A stretch of DNA of 22,492 nt, from the NCBI GenBank assembly GCA_040755715.1, contig JBFLXN010000028.1, positions 1 to 22,492 of the forward strand, in the 5' to 3' direction. Shown piece by piece: positions 1-6,786 of this stretch. How positions within the stretch are numbered: the first letter of the stretch is position 1; the number at the start of each line of letters is the position of its first letter. The stretch is from JBFLXN01 sp040755715 [NCBI: Candidatus Edwardsbacteria bacterium]. Its GTDB lineage: Bacteria > Edwardsbacteria > AC1 > JBFLXN01. The translations under genes and the position numbers were made by a program. The notes beneath the pieces were generated by a model that did not search any database, was not told the origin of the DNA, and worked only from the letters and a program-made list of their open reading frames with translations.

Positions 1-1
1 T

Positions 2-106
2 TCTGTGCATAAAACTTACTGGAGAGAGTGGCGTAAGAAAAACAGGGAAAGATATAATGAATACAAGAGGAAATATATGCGAAAATACAGAGAAAAGAAG
101 AAATAA
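2..106 (+). CDS. C-terminal fragment of a small basic protein (cut by the window edge)
   Basis: An open frame enters from the left edge and stops at TAA 104-106. The 34 visible residues are very rich in Arg, Lys and Tyr and have a heptad-like helical rhythm, ending in RKYMRKYREKKK. Basic Tyr/Arg/Lys repeats of this kind are known from C-terminal tails of small zinc-ribbon or HNH-like DNA-binding proteins in environmental genomes, but no domain is visible here, so no function is assigned. The next gene has its own promoter downstream. The frame could be fortuitous, although the residue composition is too patterned for that to be the favoured reading. Confidence 0.45.
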   Translation, partial: SVHKTYWREWRKKNRERYNEYKRKYMRKYREKKK

Positions 107-131
107 ATTTTGTTGCTCAAAAAAAAACATA

Positions 132-160
132 TTGACATTTTAAAGAGAATGTGATAAAAT
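132..160 (+). promoter_or_regulatory. Strong sigma70-type promoter with extended -10
   Basis: A perfect -35 box TTGACA lies at 132-137. After exactly 17 bp comes TAAAAT at 155-160, which matches the -10 consensus at five of six positions. A TG dinucleotide at 152-153 directly precedes it with one spacer base, forming an extended -10. The predicted start of transcription near 167 gives a leader of about 25 nt before the secreted-protein gene at 191. This is the best promoter match in the window. It probably drives the small secreted protein and possibly the lipoprotein and UbiA genes behind it. Confidence 0.75.
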
Positions 161-183
161 TGAAACAGATAAAAATTTTGGGG

Positions 184-204
184 AAAGGAGGTGAAAAAAG
201 GAGG
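184..204 (+). promoter_or_regulatory. Tandem Shine-Dalgarno sequences that leave the start codon ambiguous
   Basis: Two near-perfect anti-16S matches follow each other. AAAGGAGGTG at 184-193 overlaps the GTG codon at 191. A second GGAGG lies at 200-204. The second motif is ideally spaced, 7 nt, from an in-frame GTG at 212. Starting at 191 keeps a Lys-Lys n-region on the signal peptide, while starting at 212 removes it. Ribosome binding therefore favours 212 and export logic favours 191. Confidence 0.5.
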
Positions 205-709
205 TGTATGTGTGGCCTTATTGCTAGGAGGTCTCGTATACGCTGGAGGAGTGGTAGCCTGTCCTCTGATAGAAGTTTCTCCACCTACAGAGCCTGAGAA
301 GGCTGGATATGTAGAAATGCCAACAGCGATAGCGGCTGCAGAGAATATGATAACAACCTTAAAGACAGGGTTAGAGCAAGGATATGCCGAATTCGTTGAC
401 GAAAGCTATCGCACGCCATTTATCAACAAACTTGAAGCGGTTCTTAATATGCTTGAGACCGGAAACACTAATGGCGCTCTGATGAAGATCAGACATGACC
501 TTCAAGATAAGGAACTTAAATGGGTAGCCGAATCTTCCAGACTTACAGTGTGCTATTTTCTCGAAGCCGCGGCGTATATGTTGGAGAACCCGGCCAGAAC
601 CTATCATATTCGTCCTCTTCCACCCGGAGCAATTGCAAGAACTATTGAATTTGGATGTGAGGTTTATGATGGGCACTGGCATTGCTGGATTAAAATTACC
701 TTTTGGTAA
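191..709 (+). CDS. Small secreted protein or putative lipoprotein, FIMAH-like helical module
   Basis: This 172-residue exported protein is of unknown function. The N-terminus has KK, a hydrophobic stretch rich in Leu, Gly and Val, and then VVAC at about residues 21-24, which can serve as a lipobox or as a signal-peptidase I region. Residues about 75-135 are helical. The segment around NKLEAVLNMLETGNTNGAL resembles the Lys-Leu...Gly-Asn-Thr...Ala helical repeat found at the ends of secreted bacterial proteins (FIMAH-type domains); that is pattern recognition, not a search result. The C-terminus is short and aromatic, ending in GHWHCWIKITFW with Cys, His and Trp residues that could form a disulfide or bind metal. 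The GTG start at 191 is kept because it retains the basic n-region; GTG 212 has the better ribosome site. A consensus promoter lies immediately upstream and the lipoprotein gene follows. Confidence 0.7.
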   Translation: MKKGGVCVALLLGGLVYAGGVVACPLIEVSPPTEPEKAGYVEMPTAIAAAENMITTLKTGLEQGYAEFVDESYRTPFINKLEAVLNMLETGNTNGALMKIRHDLQDKELKWVAESSRLTVCYFLEAAAYMLENPARTYHIRPLPPGAIARTIEFGCEVYDGHWHCWIKITFW

Positions 710-735
710 TAAATCCGGTGAAGAGAAAATACAAA

Positions 736-768
736 GAGGGGGAGAAATACGGGGTGTTTTTCTCCCTC
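736..768 (+). terminator. Hairpin between the small secreted protein and the lipoprotein gene
   Basis: An inverted repeat pairs GAGGGGGAGAAA (736-747) with TTTCTCCCTC (759-768), allowing one or two bulged G residues. It lies 27 nt after the preceding stop and 25 nt before the next start. No U-run follows on the plus strand, because the T-run is inside the right arm. It may therefore be a partial terminator or an mRNA-stabilising hairpin rather than a full terminator. On the minus strand the flank is T-rich, but no minus-strand gene needs it. Confidence 0.4.
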
Positions 769-793
769 CACATATTATACAAGGAAGAAAAAT

Positions 794-2023
794 ATGTTGA
801 GGAGAGAGTGTTTTATTTTTACCATAGTGACTATGCTGCTTGCAAACTGCACCTTGAAAATATCTATTCCTGTTAAAAAGCAGCCTGTATCTATTCGCCA
901 TACCTCTAAGATTCTTCCTGACTCTTCAATGGTAGAAGAATTCTATCTTAAAGACTTTTTGGTTATGGTAGACTCGTCACTTGGGCAACTGGGGACAAAA
1001 ATGCAGGAACTGCCCTTCTTGGTAATAGCATATAATAAAGATAAAAAACCTATCCAGGGAGCAAAGATTACGATAAGAGCTCCGGGAAAAGAAGATACAA
1101 TAGTTCTTACTGACAAAGATGGAAAAGCAAATTTTAGCTTAAAACGGGATATTCTTTCGCTTGACCCTGTCTGTATTCTTGAGGGTGGAGCTCATTATAA
1201 TCTTAAAATGAGTGCCAGAATTTCAGGAGAAGGCTCTAAAGTTACCCAGATAGCAAAAACTATCTCAACTGAAGGGCAAGAAAAGATTGAAGAAGGAAAA
1301 ATTGCGGTCTATTTCCCTAAAGGACAAGAACAGAAGGCAAAGGAAATCTTTGATTTTCTAAAAAAAGAAGAGAGCTTAATAAAAGAAAAGTTGGGATTAG
1401 AGGCTGAAACACCATGGGGAGTTATTTTAACAAATGAGACTCCTCCTTTTGCCTGTGTAGAAAAAGGACTTTGGCCAGCATCAGTGGAAGAAGAAATAGG
1501 AAAGATATGTCATATAGATATCCACGAATGGACAGAAGGAACTCTTGATTCCAAGTTTAGTCTATACCAAAATGACCCTTCTACTCGCTGGATTGGTGAC
1601 GGAATTGCCACATTGATGCAATATTTTTTCCTTGAAAGATTTTTCCCCGAAGATTTTGGAAAGGAAAAAGAGAGAGGACTCGACATTATCAAAATATGTA
1701 TTGATTCAGGCATTAAAACCTATGACCTAACTAAATGGAAGGCAAGAGTAATTTCTAAAGGAGTTAAAACTTGTTTTGAACCAGTTACAGAAAAGGAAAA
1801 ATTAGGTTATGGAATGAGTTTCTATGTATGGATGAAGATTATCGAACATTCAAAAGAAGGAATCCTTCTACAATTTTTTGCGGAGATACAAAAGCTAAAG
1901 GGGGCTAAAAACAAGGATTTGATTAAGTGCTTAACCAATCTCAGTGGACTGAATATAGAGAAGATGCTTAAAAAGGTCAATGTGGAAGAAGCGTATAATT
2001 ACTTTAAGAATCTCAATCCTTAA
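794..2023 (+). CDS. Predicted lipoprotein with Ig-like domain and degenerate peptidase MA-like (gluzincin) domain
   Basis: The 409-residue protein starts at ATG 794, with AAGGA 8 nt upstream. Residues 1-19 form a lipoprotein signal (two Arg, a hydrophobic core, LLANC). The -1 Asn is atypical but tolerated. Residues about 75-145 look like a carboxypeptidase-regulatory or Big-type beta sandwich (KKPIQGAKITI, then TDKDGKANFSL). Residues about 168-330 follow the layout of peptidase MA-like gluzincins: a YFP...EKLGL start, a central HE motif and a later RWxxxGIA motif. Here the motif is HEWTE (244-248) instead of HExxH, and the usual third-ligand Glu is Asp in RWIGDGIA (264-271). It may be an inactive or divergent metal-binding surface protein. 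The UbiA-like gene overlaps its 3' end by 44 bp. Confidence 0.7.
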   Translation: MLRRECFIFTIVTMLLANCTLKISIPVKKQPVSIRHTSKILPDSSMVEEFYLKDFLVMVDSSLGQLGTKMQELPFLVIAYNKDKKPIQGAKITIRAPGKEDTIVLTDKDGKANFSLKRDILSLDPVCILEGGAHYNLKMSARISGEGSKVTQIAKTISTEGQEKIEEGKIAVYFPKGQEQKAKEIFDFLKKEESLIKEKLGLEAETPWGVILTNETPPFACVEKGLWPASVEEEIGKICHIDIHEWTEGTLDSKFSLYQNDPSTRWIGDGIATLMQYFFLERFFPEDFGKEKERGLDIIKICIDSGIKTYDLTKWKARVISKGVKTCFEPVTEKEKLGYGMSFYVWMKIIEHSKEGILLQFFAEIQKLKGAKNKDLIKCLTNLSGLNIEKMLKKVNVEEAYNYFKNLNP

Positions 2024-3632
2024 AATCATTGAAGGTATAGAAGGGTTAAAACTCTCTGGCAGATACTGGGTTTTAACCCTTTTTTCTATTATATTTATCC
2101 GCAATCTGTTAGAGGGCACATTGGAATATTTCCGTTGTATAACCCTCGTTTCTAAAATAGAACTTTCGGCCTTAAGATTTTTTAATCATTATCCTCTCTT
2201 TTATCTTTCTCTTTTTCTCTACATATTAATTTTGTTACATCTTCTTACAAAAGAAACAATTAAAAATTTAGCAAAAATCCTTGTTACCTTTTGGTTTATT
2301 ATCTGGGTTCCACCTATTTTGGATTTTTTAATTTCAAAAGGGAAAGGATTCGTCCTAGATTATCCCCAAACGTTGAGACAGTTCCTTTTGGGACTTCCGT
2401 TTCTCCTAAATCCTTTTATTAAATTTGGAGGTGTCAGTCCCGGAATAAGAGTTGAAATAGCCCTAGCAAGCATTTGCATATTTTTCTATGTAATCGTGAA
2501 AACAAGAAGTGCCTTTAAGTCTTTGTTTGCCTTTGTCGGACTATATCTTGTCTGTACCCTTATTGGTTCTCTCCCTTTGCTCTTTAGTGAAGTTTCTCTA
2601 TCATCCGGCCTTTTTCAAAAGAAGCCAAACATCCTGCCATTTTACCAAGTATTCTGTTCTCTCAAGATTCCAAGTGAAAAGATGTTTGCTCTTCTCTATC
2701 TTTTTGTCATTATTCCTGCGTTATTATTTACACTCTATCTCTATAATAAAGAAAAATCCCTCTGTATTTTAAGACACTTCCGCATTCTTCGTTCACTTCA
2801 CTACGGCATGTTAACCATAGCAGGAATCCTATTGGGACACTATCTTTTAGGAAATAATTATCCAAACTTCTTTGAAAATCCTTACAATTTGATTTCCACT
2901 CTGGCTATAGTTCTTTCTGTTGTATTTGCCTTTCAATTTGCCAAGATAATCAATGACATCTTTGATTACAAGGCAGACGAAATCTCTAAACATATAACAC
3001 CTTTAACAGAAGGGAAAATTTCTACCATTGAATATCAGATTATCGGAATAATCTTTCTCTTCCTTTCCTTATATTTAGCAGTAAATGTAAGTTATAGTGC
3101 CTTCTTACTTGTCTTATTCTGCTGTGCCATTTCATTCCTTTATTCTGTTCCACCCTTGCGATTAAAGAAACTTCCACTCATTTCGGTATTTCTTATTGCC
3201 GTAATTTCTCTGGCTGTTATGTGGGTTGGCTTTTCTCTTTTTGCTGGCCCCGATACCTTCTTGAAATTTCCAAAGAGGATAACTTACTTGGTTTTACTGA
3301 CCATTTCCACATCCTTCAATGCCAAAGACCTCAAAGATATTGAAGGGGATAGAGCAAACGGAATACTCACTATCCCCGTTATTTTGGGTGATAAAATTGG
3401 TAGGATAATCATAGCCTTCCTGATTCTTGGCGCCTATCTATGTGTTCCTCTTATTTTGTCTATTCCATTCCTCTTTTTTCCTTCTATACTATTGGGAATC
3501 TCAAGTCTATTTATTACCCTGAAGAAGAAAAAAACCGATAGAGTTCTTCTTTTCCTTTATCTTATCTTTTACTTACCTCTGGTAGTATTAGGTATCAGTA
3601 AACATCCTGATGTTTTAAGATATCCCCCGTGA
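1980..3632 (+). CDS. UbiA-family prenyltransferase with a long N-terminal membrane module
   Basis: This 550-residue polytopic membrane protein belongs to the UbiA family, which moves prenyl groups from polyprenyl diphosphates to acceptors. The C-terminal half (about 265-545) holds both Asp-rich, Mg-diphosphate-binding motifs: NDIFDYKADE (325-334) and KDLKDIEGD (449-457), followed by a typical GILTIPVILGDK loop. Family members are usually about 280-320 residues. Here about 260 residues with several hydrophobic helices precede the domain; this part begins with a short amphipathic segment and FIRNLLEG and carries no motif I recognise. The acceptor is unknown, with quinone, tetrapyrrole and archaeal-type lipid routes all possible. 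ATG 1980 overlaps the previous gene by 44 bp. TTG 2121 is an alternative start, attractive because a terminator-like hairpin lies between the two. The gene converges with the ABC permease gene, leaving 34 bp. Confidence 0.85.
   Translation: MWKKRIITLRISILKIIEGIEGLKLSGRYWVLTLFSIIFIRNLLEGTLEYFRCITLVSKIELSALRFFNHYPLFYLSLFLYILILLHLLTKETIKNLAKILVTFWFIIWVPPILDFLISKGKGFVLDYPQTLRQFLLGLPFLLNPFIKFGGVSPGIRVEIALASICIFFYVIVKTRSAFKSLFAFVGLYLVCTLIGSLPLLFSEVSLSSGLFQKKPNILPFYQVFCSLKIPSEKMFALLYLFVIIPALLFTLYLYNKEKSLCILRHFRILRSLHYGMLTIAGILLGHYLLGNNYPNFFENPYNLISTLAIVLSVVFAFQFAKIINDIFDYKADEISKHITPLTEGKISTIEYQIIGIIFLFLSLYLAVNVSYSAFLLVLFCCAISFLYSVPPLRLKKLPLISVFLIAVISLAVMWVGFSLFAGPDTFLKFPKRITYLVLLTISTSFNAKDLKDIEGDRANGILTIPVILGDKIGRIIIAFLILGAYLCVPLILSIPFLFFPSILLGISSLFITLKKKKTDRVLLFLYLIFYLPLVVLGISKHPDVLRYPP
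2041..2086 (+). terminator. Perfect 12-bp stem-loop with T-run just after the lipoprotein stop
   Basis: AAGGGTTAAAAC (2041-2052) is perfectly complementary to GTTTTAACCCTT (2070-2081), enclosing a 17-nt loop. Ts continue to about 2085. It starts 18 nt after the stop of the lipoprotein gene, where an intrinsic terminator is expected. However, it lies inside the first 35 codons of the UbiA-family frame. It could be a leaky terminator or attenuator opened by translating ribosomes, or evidence that the UbiA gene starts later. Confidence 0.5.
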
Positions 3633-3666
3633 TATTCATCAGAATGAAACCCCCACAAAAAATTTA

Positions 3667-5778
3667 CTAACTACAGACTCCTTCCCTTCTCTCTCCCTTA
3701 AAGCTTACCTCACCCCCTTGCCCCTCTCCGCAGCGGAGAGGGGCAAGGGGGTGAGGTGGGACCAGAGACAAAACCCCAATTAAAGATACTGTCGCTAAAA
3801 CTAGAATAATTATTGGCGGCGCACTTCCTTCCTGAAGCCATTTTGCTTCTTTAATATGAGGGATTTGAGGAAGAAGATAAGCCATCAAATTATTGGTGGC
3901 ATGTAGCACCATCGCTGGAAAGATACTGCCAGTCCTGACAACAATGTAACCAAGAATTAATCCAATATAAACCCCGGCAAGCGTTCTATATGGGTCAAGA
4001 TGAAAAAGGGCAAAAAGCAAGGCAGTAAAAATTACTCCTCTTAAGCGACCAAACCTTGGCACCATCCCCGAAAGAACAAACCCACGAAACATCGCCTCTT
4101 CACAAATACCCGGAGTTAGAGAAATAATGAACGCCATCAAAATTTTATCTCTTAGCGTCACCATTGTAAATGCCTTCTCAAAGAGTTGAAAATATTTCTG
4201 CGGAGCCGGAAATATAAGATTTTGCAGAAAAAAAAGGGCATAAGCAGTCACCAGAGTGCAGAAACCTGCTACTAAGGCTAAGCCCAAAGTTGGAAATGTC
4301 GTCTTTCGCAGATTAAGTGTCTCACTGATTGACAATCCACTTCTTCTCACAAAGAGAATCGTAGGTAAGAGAATCAAAATAAATTCAGTAATGATCAATC
4401 CACTCTTGATGTTTTTCTCTTGAACACTTGAGCCAATATAATATAAGAGAGCAATACTCAGAAAGAAGAGAAGAAAGATTTGCCCTACACTGGGATAATC
4501 AACTTTTTTCTTTGGGAATAACCATCGCTTCCAATCAAATGAAATTTCCTCCGAAGTCTGCAAAAGAATCTCTTCTTTTTGAAAAAGATTGGTAGTTAAT
4601 CTTAAGGCCAAATAGGCATAGACAATGGTAGAGAAAAAGGTTAAGGTTATGTATCCGAGATGATAAGTCCCAAGCATCATTTGTTTAAAGAGTAAGGCGA
4701 TGTTGACAATAGGAATGAGGGAGAGAAAGTAGGAAATTTCAAAGCCTGGCAAAAGACTGACCATCGCTGGCATAAGGCAGATGAGCATCAATGGACTTAT
4801 ATAATTTGCTGCCTCTTTATAACTTCTGGCAAGGCTGGAAACACTCATCGTTATCCCAGAAAAAATAATACCCATAGGAATTATTAAGAATAAGACAAGA
4901 ACTATAGTTTCTGGTGAGAGATAAATATCAATCTTGTAGGTGACTCCCCGAAGGGTGCGTAAAGTATGAAGAGGAAAGAATTTTGAAAATGTCAAAGTCA
5001 TACTCAGCATATTGAAGATGGCGCTGAGCATAGAAAAAGTGAAGACCGTAGCAAATTTACCAAACACGATTTCTGCTCGGCTGGCTGGACTGACTAAAAG
5101 GGTTTCCATCGTCTTTCGTTCTTTTTCTCCGGCAGTTAAGTCCATCGCTGGATAGGCGGCTCCTAAAAGAATCATAATAATTAAGAAGTAGGGAAGCATT
5201 ATGCCCAAAAATTTGCCGCCCATCTTTTTTGCCGAGGCAACATTGGTGACCACTGTTTCTATGGGTATAGCAAATTCTGGCGTTAATCCTTTATCTTCAA
5301 GGCGAGAAGTCAAGATTTCGGTGCGATATTGTTCCAAGACTTTTTCTAATTTTCTTTTGGCACTCTCTGATTTTTCGTTGGACAAATCTGCCAAAATTTC
5401 TACTTTTGCCTTTTTTCCCTCCTTGACAGTCTGATTGAATTCTTTGGGTATCTTTACGATTGCCTGAATCTTTCCTTCACTCAACGCCGGTTCAGGTTGG
5501 TCAATGAAGACTAATTCTAATCCTTTAGTGATTTTGATTTTATCTTTTAATGCTGATAATTCTTCTCCAATGATGACTACTTTAGAAATTTCCCTTTCAA
5601 TCTTAGCTAATTGAATAATAGTTAATTGGGAAATGCCGATGAGAAGAACAGGATAGATAATAATCGGTAGAAACAAAGAAACGAAAAGAGTCCTTCGGTC
5701 TCGCAGAAGGTCCTTCATTTCTTTGGTATAGATGATTCTGAGATTCCTAAATTTCATGGTTATCAATAAATGGGGCAT
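3667..5778 (-). CDS. NatB-type ABC-2 permease fused to a CPBP (CAAX-type) intramembrane protease
   Basis: The 703-residue fusion is predicted to be an inner-membrane protein. Residues about 8-400 are an ABC-2 exporter permease of the NatB type: one N-terminal helix, a large extracytoplasmic loop (about 50-190), the family signature AGEKERKTMETLLVSP (216-231), then several helices. Residues about 430-670 are a CPBP glutamic endopeptidase domain with all three motifs: EEAMFR (560-565), FALFH with His593, and HATNN (626-630). Fusions of this architecture are known in other bacterial phyla; the protease substrate is not. The ATPase gene lies 147 bp upstream. No clear ribosome site marks the start; ATG 5757 (MKFRNLRIIYTKE) matches family N-termini better than 5778. 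The last 30 or so residues (PPHPLAPLRCGEG...) are translated from a palindromic repeat and are probably not part of the ancestral protein. The stop is TAG followed by TAA. Confidence 0.9.
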   Translation of the reverse strand: MPHLLITMKFRNLRIIYTKEMKDLLRDRRTLFVSLFLPIIIYPVLLIGISQLTIIQLAKIEREISKVVIIGEELSALKDKIKITKGLELVFIDQPEPALSEGKIQAIVKIPKEFNQTVKEGKKAKVEILADLSNEKSESAKRKLEKVLEQYRTEILTSRLEDKGLTPEFAIPIETVVTNVASAKKMGGKFLGIMLPYFLIIMILLGAAYPAMDLTAGEKERKTMETLLVSPASRAEIVFGKFATVFTFSMLSAIFNMLSMTLTFSKFFPLHTLRTLRGVTYKIDIYLSPETIVLVLFLIIPMGIIFSGITMSVSSLARSYKEAANYISPLMLICLMPAMVSLLPGFEISYFLSLIPIVNIALLFKQMMLGTYHLGYITLTFFSTIVYAYLALRLTTNLFQKEEILLQTSEEISFDWKRWLFPKKKVDYPSVGQIFLLFFLSIALLYYIGSSVQEKNIKSGLIITEFILILLPTILFVRRSGLSISETLNLRKTTFPTLGLALVAGFCTLVTAYALFFLQNLIFPAPQKYFQLFEKAFTMVTLRDKILMAFIISLTPGICEEAMFRGFVLSGMVPRFGRLRGVIFTALLFALFHLDPYRTLAGVYIGLILGYIVVRTGSIFPAMVLHATNNLMAYLLPQIPHIKEAKWLQEGSAPPIIILVLATVSLIGVLSLVPPHPLAPLRCGEGQGGEVSFKGERREGVCS
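3707..3757. repeat. Perfect 25-bp-arm palindrome inside the 3' end of the permease gene
   Basis: Arms at 3707-3731 and 3733-3757 are perfect reverse complements around one unpaired base (centre CTCCGC-A-GCGGAG). The arms are GC-rich, built of CCTCACCCCC and GCCCCTCTCC blocks, unlike the AT-rich surroundings. The element resembles dispersed REP/MITE-like palindromes that yield PPHPLAPLR peptides when translated. No U-run follows on either strand, so a conventional terminator is unlikely. It could still block RNA decay or polymerase between the convergent genes. Confidence 0.85.
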
Positions 5779-5799
5779 GCATTTGCACAGATATAGGGA

Positions 5800-5895
5800 T
5801 TACACACTCCGTCCCGCCTTTGGCGGGACACCCCTCTCAAGAGGGGATTTACGAGTGCAGTCCCCTCTAATAAGAGGGGATATAGGGGTGTGTTA
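5800..5895. repeat. MITE-like composite of three hairpins with imperfect terminal inverted repeats
   Basis: The gap between the ATPase and permease genes is almost filled by a structured element. Imperfect inverted ends TTACACACTCC (5800-5810) and, on the other strand, GTAACACACCCC (ending near 5895) flank three back-to-back hairpins: GTCCCGCC-TTT-GGCGGGAC (5811-5829), CCCCTCT-CA-AGAGGGG (5831-5846) and TCCCCTCT-AATA-AGAGGGGA (5861-5880). No coding frame is evident. It resembles a non-autonomous repeat rather than a terminator, since no T-run follows. In the mRNA it would separate two genes that must be made in proportion. Confidence 0.7.
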
Positions 5896-5925
5896 CTCCA
5901 TTCTTCAATAGTCAAAAGAACACTC

Positions 5926-6660
5926 TCAATTCTCTCTCACTAATGCCAGAAATGCATCCTCTAAATTAGTTGTCTTTGTTCTCTCTTTTAGTTCTTGAGG
6001 ATTGCCCACTGCAAAGATTGTTCCTTTGTGAATGATGGCGATTTCATTGCAGAGTCTTTCTGCTTCACTCATAATATGAGTTGAGAATAAAACACATTTG
6101 CCTTCATCTTTACAGCCTCTGATAAAATCTACAATAGTTCTGGAAGTAATCACATCTAGACCGAGAGTTGGCTCATCTAATATCAAAACCGGAGGGTTAT
6201 GGATAATGGTTCTGGCTATATTGACTTTCTGCTTCATGCCAGTAGATAATTTATCATTGCGGGTATCTTTGAAATCGTTCATTTCTAACAAGGTGAATAT
6301 TTTTTCTCTCTTCTGCTTCAAATCTTTTTCGTCCATTCCATAAAGTCTACCAAAGTATTCCACCATTTCTTTTGCTGAAAGTCTTCCGTAGACTCCAGTA
6401 TCACCTGAAAGAAAGCCAATTTTCTTCCGGACTTTTTGTGATTCCTTAATGATGTCAAATCCGGCCACTTTGGCAGTCCCAGAGGTTGGCTTTAAAACAG
6501 TGGAAAGCATCCGTAAGGTTGTGGTTTTCCCGGCGCCATTGGGACCCAGTAAGCCGAAAATTCTCCCTGGTTCGCAAGTAAAACTCACATCCTTAGCGGC
6601 GACAACCTCACCCCGTTTAGGGTCGTCAAAGATTTTGGTAAGATTCTCCGCAGAAATCAT
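5926..6660 (-). CDS. NatA-type ABC transporter ATPase
   Basis: This 244-residue nucleotide-binding subunit should energise the permease encoded next in the same direction. All catalytic motifs are present: Walker A GPNGAGKTT (39-47), ABC signature LSTGMKQ (138-144), Walker B with VLILDEP (158-164) and the H-loop STHIMSE with His195. The Q-loop region reads GFLSGDTGVYGRL. The closest familiar pattern is the NatA/CcmA-like group that partners ABC-2 permeases in export of Na+, lipids, drugs or glycans; the substrate cannot be read from the sequence. The start MISAENLTKIF matches the family. The best purine-rich ribosome-like site (GAAGGA) is about 20 nt away, so initiation may be weak. Confidence 0.92.
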   Translation of the reverse strand: MISAENLTKIFDDPKRGEVVAAKDVSFTCEPGRIFGLLGPNGAGKTTTLRMLSTVLKPTSGTAKVAGFDIIKESQKVRKKIGFLSGDTGVYGRLSAKEMVEYFGRLYGMDEKDLKQKREKIFTLLEMNDFKDTRNDKLSTGMKQKVNIARTIIHNPPVLILDEPTLGLDVITSRTIVDFIRGCKDEGKCVLFSTHIMSEAERLCNEIAIIHKGTIFAVGNPQELKERTKTTNLEDAFLALVREN

Positions 6661-6786
6661 CTATTGGTCTATTTTATATTCCTTCTTTGTTACTCCAACT
6701 GTCTCACTGCTTCCTCGCTTCGCTCGGACTCCAATAGATATCAGAGTCCTCCCTTACTTGCCTGATAATGGAATTTTCGGTGGACA

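Noticed and set aside
371-901. Minus-strand 176-codon frame opposite the small secreted protein
   Set aside because: It is antisense to two plus-strand genes with convincing signal peptides, and its translation resembles no family.
2509-2772. Plus-strand 87-codon frame inside the UbiA-family gene
   Set aside because: Alternative frame of a Leu/Ser-rich membrane gene; hydrophobicity is a composition effect.
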